This document shows, piece after piece, positions 60,289-64,000 of a stretch of DNA of 64,000 bases (the first letter of the stretch is position 1; every line of letters starts with the position of its first letter). Source of the DNA: Dehalococcoidales bacterium (lineage in GTDB: Bacteria > Chloroflexota > Dehalococcoidia > Dehalococcoidales > UBA2162). The stretch lies in assembly GCA_016932435.1 (NCBI GenBank), contig JAFGCW010000012.1, forward strand, positions 1 to 64,000, read 5' to 3'. A program made the position numbers and the translations under genes. The notes below the pieces were generated by a model. It ran no database searches. It was not told the DNA's origin and saw only the letters and a list, made by a program, of their open reading frames with translations.

Positions 60289-60780
60289 ATGACGGATGGT
60301 ATCAGAGAAATAGGAATAGATGAATCACTGGATGCCAGTGTGGAAATAATCAAGAAAGCTTTTCGCACCGTCGCGGAAGAGCTGAGTCTCACCACTGAAA
60401 ATGCTCCGACTCATCCGTCTTTCGTAACTCTTGAACAACTCGAAGAGTTATGGCAGAAAGGTTTGTCATTTTACGGATATTTCCTGGATGACAGACAGGT
60501 GGGATTCGTTGCCATGGAAAAAGCTGATGACAGTGTGTACTACCTGGAGAAACTGGCAGTGCTTCCTGAGTACCGACACAATGGCTATGGTAGAGAACTG
60601 GTGCGATTCGTCCTGGATACGGCTGTCGCAAAAGGTGCGAAGAAATTGTCTATCGGGATTATTTATGAACAGATGGTTTTAAGAGACTGGTATAAAGACA
60701 TCGGTTTCAGGGAAACCGGCACCAGAAAATTCGGACACCTGCCTTTTACCGTGGGTTTCATGGAGATAGGCCTGACCTGA
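60289..60780 (+). CDS. GNAT-family N-acetyltransferase
   Basis: The 163-residue protein has GNAT features: IREIGIDESLDASVEIIKKAF, GYFLDDRQVGFVAMEKADDS, YYLEKLAVLPEYRHNGYGRELV (acetyl-CoA loop) and LRDWYKDIGFRETGTRKFG. GGGGCTGGA lies before the start. It is the last gene of the cupin-nitrilase-GNAT group. The acceptor is unknown. Confidence 0.9.
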   Translation: MTDGIREIGIDESLDASVEIIKKAFRTVAEELSLTTENAPTHPSFVTLEQLEELWQKGLSFYGYFLDDRQVGFVAMEKADDSVYYLEKLAVLPEYRHNGYGRELVRFVLDTAVAKGAKKLSIGIIYEQMVLRDWYKDIGFRETGTRKFGHLPFTVGFMEIGLT

Positions 60781-60785
60781 TCATG

Positions 60786-61064
60786 TTATAACCAGGTATC
60801 TCTCTTATTCCAACCCAGTGCGGTATATATTACTCCGATAATGAAAAGTGGAATTGTTGTTAAATAAGCCAGATCAGTGGTAAAAGCGAGTATCAGGAAG
60901 ATTAATCCGATAATAATAAAAGACATCCCTATCCGAAAGAAAAGCCGGTAGTCAGGATCATTTTCAGCGCGATCTCTCTTTCTATCTTTATAGAAAGAAT
61001 ATACGAGTATACCGGCAACAACTACAATTGCACCGATAAGGCATATTAAGACTATCAGACTCAT
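60786..61064 (-). CDS. Small membrane protein, three helices
   Basis: The 92-residue protein has helices at about 3-23, 44-62 and 68-84, with a charged loop YSFYKDRKRDRAENDPDYR between the first two and a basic C-terminal NKRDTWL. It stands alone, convergent with the GNAT gene. I do not recognise a family and assign no function. Confidence 0.65.
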   Translation of the reverse strand: MSLIVLICLIGAIVVVAGILVYSFYKDRKRDRAENDPDYRLFFRIGMSFIIIGLIFLILAFTTDLAYLTTIPLFIIGVIYTALGWNKRDTWL

Positions 61065-61177
61065 TTTTAATCTCTTATATGATTCACAGTATCATACTAC
61101 ACTTTTTAACTGATTACAATCATTTTTTTGCCCGGTTAACAGGAAGTTTACAGGTGTACACTGCCTGAAGCGTCACT

Positions 61178-61207
61178 TTGCCATGAAGATTTATTCTGTG
61201 GCATAAT
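61178..61207 (+). promoter_or_regulatory. Promoter of the pyruvate-kinase-domain gene
   Basis: TTGCCA (61178-61183) and CATAAT (61202-61207) are 18 bases apart, with TG at 61199-61200 giving an extended -10. Transcription would begin near 61214, 25 bases before the ATG at 61239. Confidence 0.6.
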
Positions 61208-61238
61208 TTTCTTTATTAACATGTGGAGGTTGGTATTT

Positions 61239-61826
61239 ATGGAGCAGAAGATAACCTATTTCGAGGAGCTGAAAAAAGAGAATACTCAGTCGACATTCAA
61301 ACTCGCTCTTCAGCGTGGTAAGGAACTTGGTATAAATACATATGTGGTCGCTTCTACCAGCGGCTGGACCGGTGTTGAAGCGTCGAAGGCGTTTGAAGGA
61401 CAGAATCTGATCATAGTCAGTCATTGTTACGGTTCGAGGGAACCGGACAAATGGTTTTTCACCGCTGAGAACCTGGCTGTTCTGAAAGACAAAGGAGTTC
61501 CCATAGTGACCGCCGCGCATGCCTTCGGTGGGATTACCCGGGCGATGAACCAGATGAATATCCAGGCAGCGCCGACAACCTATGTTATCGGGGATATCGT
61601 CGCCAATACGCTGCGGATGTTCGGGCAGGGGATGAAGGTGGTTGCCGAGATAGCCTGCATGGCGGCTGATGCCGGGCTGGTGAGATGCGATACCGATATC
61701 ATATCTATAGGCGGGTCCGGCAGGGTAGGCGGCGCCGACGTGGCTGTAGTCCTCCAGCCGGCGAACAGCCATCGCCTGTTCCAGACCAAGATAAGGGAGA
61801 TAATCTGCAAACCCAGGGAGTTTTAA
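61239..61826 (+). CDS. Free-standing pyruvate kinase alpha/beta-domain protein
   Basis: The ATG at 61239 with TGGAGG nine bases upstream gives 195 residues. The fold resembles the C-terminal domain of pyruvate kinase, without the catalytic barrel: TFKLALQRGKELGINTYVVASTSGWTG (phosphate-loop-like; first 20 residues are the core), LIIVSHCYGSREPD, GVPIVTAAHAFGGITRAM and an ending SGRVGGADVAVVLQPANS. In full enzymes this domain binds allosteric effectors. Free forms are known from Dehalococcoidia and some archaea; they may bind a sugar phosphate, but no function is proven. Confidence 0.85.
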   Translation: MEQKITYFEELKKENTQSTFKLALQRGKELGINTYVVASTSGWTGVEASKAFEGQNLIIVSHCYGSREPDKWFFTAENLAVLKDKGVPIVTAAHAFGGITRAMNQMNIQAAPTTYVIGDIVANTLRMFGQGMKVVAEIACMAADAGLVRCDTDIISIGGSGRVGGADVAVVLQPANSHRLFQTKIREIICKPREF

Positions 61827-61832
61827 GGCGAA

Positions 61833-62276
61833 TTATTTCCTTTCTATTAACTCTCGTATCTCTATAGCCAGGCCGGCTTTCACGTCGTCGGGAGTGTCCC
61901 GGGTTGGTTCGTCTTCGGCGAGTTTTTGAAAACTATAAACGCCCATCGATGGGAGATACCGGTGTTTAGGTATCAGATGGAAATGCAGGTGCTGCCATTT
62001 CGTGCCGTCGCCGATAACCAGGAGGTAGGTCTTTCTGGCACCGTATTTTTCCTCCAGGGCTTTTGACACCTTCGTTATAAGATCAAACACGGCGGTGTGC
62101 TCTTCCGCATTCATTGAGGAAGGTGATATCATGTGTCTCTTTACAGTGACCACACAGTGACCTTCCCTGAAATAATCACTGAATGTTGCCTTTGCCAGGT
62201 CATTCTCGATGATGATATCTGAGCGCTCCTTCTCCCAGTTCTCACAGGTCGGACATCCTTCCATGTAGTCTTCCAT
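61833..62276 (-). CDS. HIT-family nucleotide hydrolase/transferase
   Basis: The 147-residue protein has the HIT triad H96-L-H98-F-H100 (QHLHFHLIPKHR) and a preceding CVVTVKRHMISPSS strand. The N-terminal GCPTCENWEKE resembles HIT proteins with a zinc ribbon, here one CxxC only. It should hydrolyse nucleoside phosphoramidates or dinucleoside polyphosphates through a His-AMP intermediate. A poorly placed ribosome site (AGGAAG) precedes the start. It is convergent with the pyruvate-kinase-domain gene. Confidence 0.9.
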   Translation of the reverse strand: MEDYMEGCPTCENWEKERSDIIIENDLAKATFSDYFREGHCVVTVKRHMISPSSMNAEEHTAVFDLITKVSKALEEKYGARKTYLLVIGDGTKWQHLHFHLIPKHRYLPSMGVYSFQKLAEDEPTRDTPDDVKAGLAIEIRELIERK

Positions 62277-62329
62277 TTCCTGATCTTCTTTTTCTCGGGT
62301 GATTAATTCATTGACTCAGCATCTACTTT

Positions 62330-63130
62330 TTAGAAATACTCCTTTTTGATTTCGATATTTAATCGGTTTAACATGCTGTCTTTGAATCTTATAAGAGGAA
62401 AATCTATTAATTCATTGTAGATATCAAGAAGGTGTTTGTATTCATATTTCATTCGAATCTCATCGTACATATTTTCTTCATCAGTGCTTAGTCCGTTACG
62501 GGTAATATAATTCATAGGACCTAACCAGATAGATTCAGTGACATATGGAGTTAAAGTATACACAAGTTTTTGTGGTAGATAATCGAGGAAAGGCTCAATA
62601 GAAACACTGGTTTTTAATCCGTGACTGAATGCGTATTTTAAAGAAGCAAAGCGCTCTTCATATGAAGGCGCCTTTGGTTCCCAGAATGATAGCAGATTGT
62701 TATTCATTGATGTGATTGTGAATCTAAACTGTAATTGATCAATATATTCAGAAAAGGTGAATATTATCCTTTTTGTAACTGAGAGTTTAGGTTTTGTCGT
62801 TATTAAGACTTCATTGCCTGCGTTCAATAATTTCTCTATTACCATTAGACAGGCTTCTATCACTTCTTCGTTATCAGTGATATCATGGGTACTTGGAAAC
62901 ATTACACGTCCGTTATATTTCCTGTATTTTTTTTCTACTGCGCTCTTGTTTATCGTCATATGTTTCCATTCTTCATCGGTACTTCTCCCAAAACGTTTTG
63001 CCATCATCTTAGCATAGCAGTACTTACAGTCATTAGAGCATCCTTTAACACAATTTACGTTAAAGTCAGCCCATTCTTTTGTACCTTTAGTGACTTCTCT
63101 GCCCTTTTTATCGATTCCAATAACCGTCAT
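62330..63130 (-). CDS. Three-Cys radical SAM protein (SPL-like), partner of TcmP
   Basis: The 266-residue protein has C31-x3-C35-x2-C38 (GCSNDCKYCYA), the three-Cys motif that binds a 4Fe-4S cluster in radical SAM proteins, with an extra C27. A short barrel follows, with VMFPSTHDITDNEEV, EVLITTKPKLSVT and KTSVSIEPFLD, which resemble the spore photoproduct lyase-like branch. Its start overlaps the TcmP stop by four bases. The pair is known from comparative genomics, and neither has a proven function. The DNA here is much more AT-rich than the rest of the window, so the pair is probably acquired. A nucleic-acid-modifying or defence role is only a guess. Confidence 0.85.
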   Translation of the reverse strand: MTVIGIDKKGREVTKGTKEWADFNVNCVKGCSNDCKYCYAKMMAKRFGRSTDEEWKHMTINKSAVEKKYRKYNGRVMFPSTHDITDNEEVIEACLMVIEKLLNAGNEVLITTKPKLSVTKRIIFTFSEYIDQLQFRFTITSMNNNLLSFWEPKAPSYEERFASLKYAFSHGLKTSVSIEPFLDYLPQKLVYTLTPYVTESIWLGPMNYITRNGLSTDEENMYDEIRMKYEYKHLLDIYNELIDFPLIRFKDSMLNRLNIEIKKEYF

Positions 63131-64000
63131 AAATTAATCTCCCACAAGGATGTCGGTCTCAATGAATAAGGTTCTAACTCTTTAGGAGGACTGATGTCTA
63201 AATACCTTTTCACTGTTTCCCAATTAACTTTATATTGGATAATGTCAACTTTCCAAGAATTGGATTTACTATAAACTATAAAGTAATCTTGATTAACAAG
63301 CCAATTCAGCATATGATTTCGTTTATTTACATCTTTTTCAATTTCTTGTATATCTCTGCAAAAACAATCACATATGCCTTCTTCGTGGTTATTTATTGTG
63401 CTCCATAGGAATCTCCATTCTTTAGGTCGTTGATTGGATTTTAAGTACACATATAATTCGGGATGGCGAGCGCGAAAATACCTATGAGCTTTACTATTAT
63501 TAGGTTTATAGTCTGGATTACGTGTCATATCACAAAAAAATCCTCTTGTTGCACGCACTCCTGCTTCATAATTAGAGCACAGCATTAAATGATATACTTG
63601 ATTACCTTTAGGGTTGAATGGCATAGGAAGTACATAGCGAAACCATTTATGTAACGCTTGTCTGTATAATTCTACAAATTCCATTTCACGTTCGTGTATT
63701 GGTCTATTTCGTAGTATTGCCTTTCTCCACTTTGTATTGCCAAACAATGCATCTGCTTCAAAAACGGTAAGTTTCTCAGAATCTGTCCATTCGTCTTGGG
63801 CTGTTGTTATTGGCAACCCGCAAAATTCGTCACGTCCTAGAAACCAATCAGAAGTAAAAATAAAGATTATAAACTCCGTACCTGTCTGATGGTACGTTTT
63901 TAATCTTTCCTTGGCTACTATTTCTATAGTATCGTAAGGAACGCTACGTAGGGGATCAAAAAAGAATAAGCTATTACCAAGTTTTAACTGACTGATAGAG
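63127..64000 (-). CDS. tcmP: Three-Cys-motif partner protein TcmP (5' part beyond window)
   Basis: The frame is open from the window edge (about 291 codons visible) through SLFFFDPLRSVPYDTIEIVA, IIFIFTSDWFLGRDEFCG and ALFGNTKWRKAIL to a stop at 63127. FFDPLRSVPYDTIE matches the FxDPxGxxxIPxxTI stretch seen near the N-terminus of TcmP. The C-terminal part has a winged-helix-like segment (LNWLVNQDYFIVYSKSNSW). TcmP is always found with a three-Cys radical SAM gene like the one that follows with a four-base overlap. The start codon lies upstream of the window. AT-rich base use suggests horizontal transfer. Confidence 0.85.
   Translation of the reverse strand, partial: SISQLKLGNSLFFFDPLRSVPYDTIEIVAKERLKTYHQTGTEFIIFIFTSDWFLGRDEFCGLPITTAQDEWTDSEKLTVFEADALFGNTKWRKAILRNRPIHEREMEFVELYRQALHKWFRYVLPMPFNPKGNQVYHLMLCSNYEAGVRATRGFFCDMTRNPDYKPNNSKAHRYFRARHPELYVYLKSNQRPKEWRFLWSTINNHEEGICDCFCRDIQEIEKDVNKRNHMLNWLVNQDYFIVYSKSNSWKVDIIQYKVNWETVKRYLDISPPKELEPYSLRPTSLWEINL

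Overview
The window reads as the chromosome of an uncultured anaerobic bacterium, most likely a Dehalococcoidia-type member of Chloroflexota. The reasons are the tandem UroD-like methyltransferases with a corrinoid protein and a reductive activator, a free-standing pyruvate-kinase alpha/beta-domain gene, a DUF5679 zinc-ribbon gene, a UGSC-like selenoprotein, lipobox lipoproteins, and many short dispersed palindromic repeats in the intergenic DNA. The assignment is inferred from gene content; there is no rRNA in the window. I found no tRNA, rRNA, CRISPR array, insertion sequence or replication origin.

Layout. 1-4.4 kb: end of a DUF5679 gene, a META lipoprotein, a two-component system and a secreted protein of three repeats. 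4.6-20.1 kb: the most interesting block. It holds a complete set of parts for corrinoid-dependent methyl transfer: four UroD-like methyltransferases (candidate MT-I), one corrinoid protein, one ferredoxin-ASKHA reductive activator and one pterin-binding methyltransferase (candidate MT-II). Inserted in it are two pentameric ligand-gated ion channel (pLGIC) subunits, a glycine-betaine/choline-type binding lipoprotein with no ABC transporter, and a tail-anchored Ig-repeat protein. A reasonable inference is that a methylated, perhaps quaternary-amine, compound is bound outside the membrane, gates the channels, and is demethylated inside to methyl-tetrahydrofolate.

20.2-28 kb: minus-strand metabolic genes (FAD oxidoreductases, DAHP synthase, aminotransferase, decarboxylase) and acetyltransferases. 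28-31 kb: small and decayed genes around an intact regulator/membrane-protein pair. 31-32.7 kb: one selenoprotein gene read through an in-frame UGA (Sec93). 33-46 kb: accessory genes, an orphan FtsX-type permease, and two frameshifted genes. 46-50 kb: a molybdopterin oxidoreductase with a ferredoxin subunit, and an exported Ntn amidase. 51-57 kb: two oligopeptide-type binding lipoproteins, each preceded by a mini-ORF with a strong ribosome site, with an SDR and a double-VOC protein between them. 57.7-58.5 kb: a promoter, a roughly 450-nt apparently structured leader RNA, and a frameshifted RNHCP zinc-ribbon gene whose ribosome site is paired inside a hairpin. 58.5-62.3 kb: small metabolic and acetyltransferase genes. 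62.3-64 kb: an AT-rich pair, a three-Cys radical SAM protein and its TcmP partner, running off the end.

Several genes are broken by single-base shifts or in-frame stops (LVIVD propeller, HD hydrolase, RNHCP, a two-TM protein). Two shifts lie at short A-runs, so sequencing or assembly error is possible for those.
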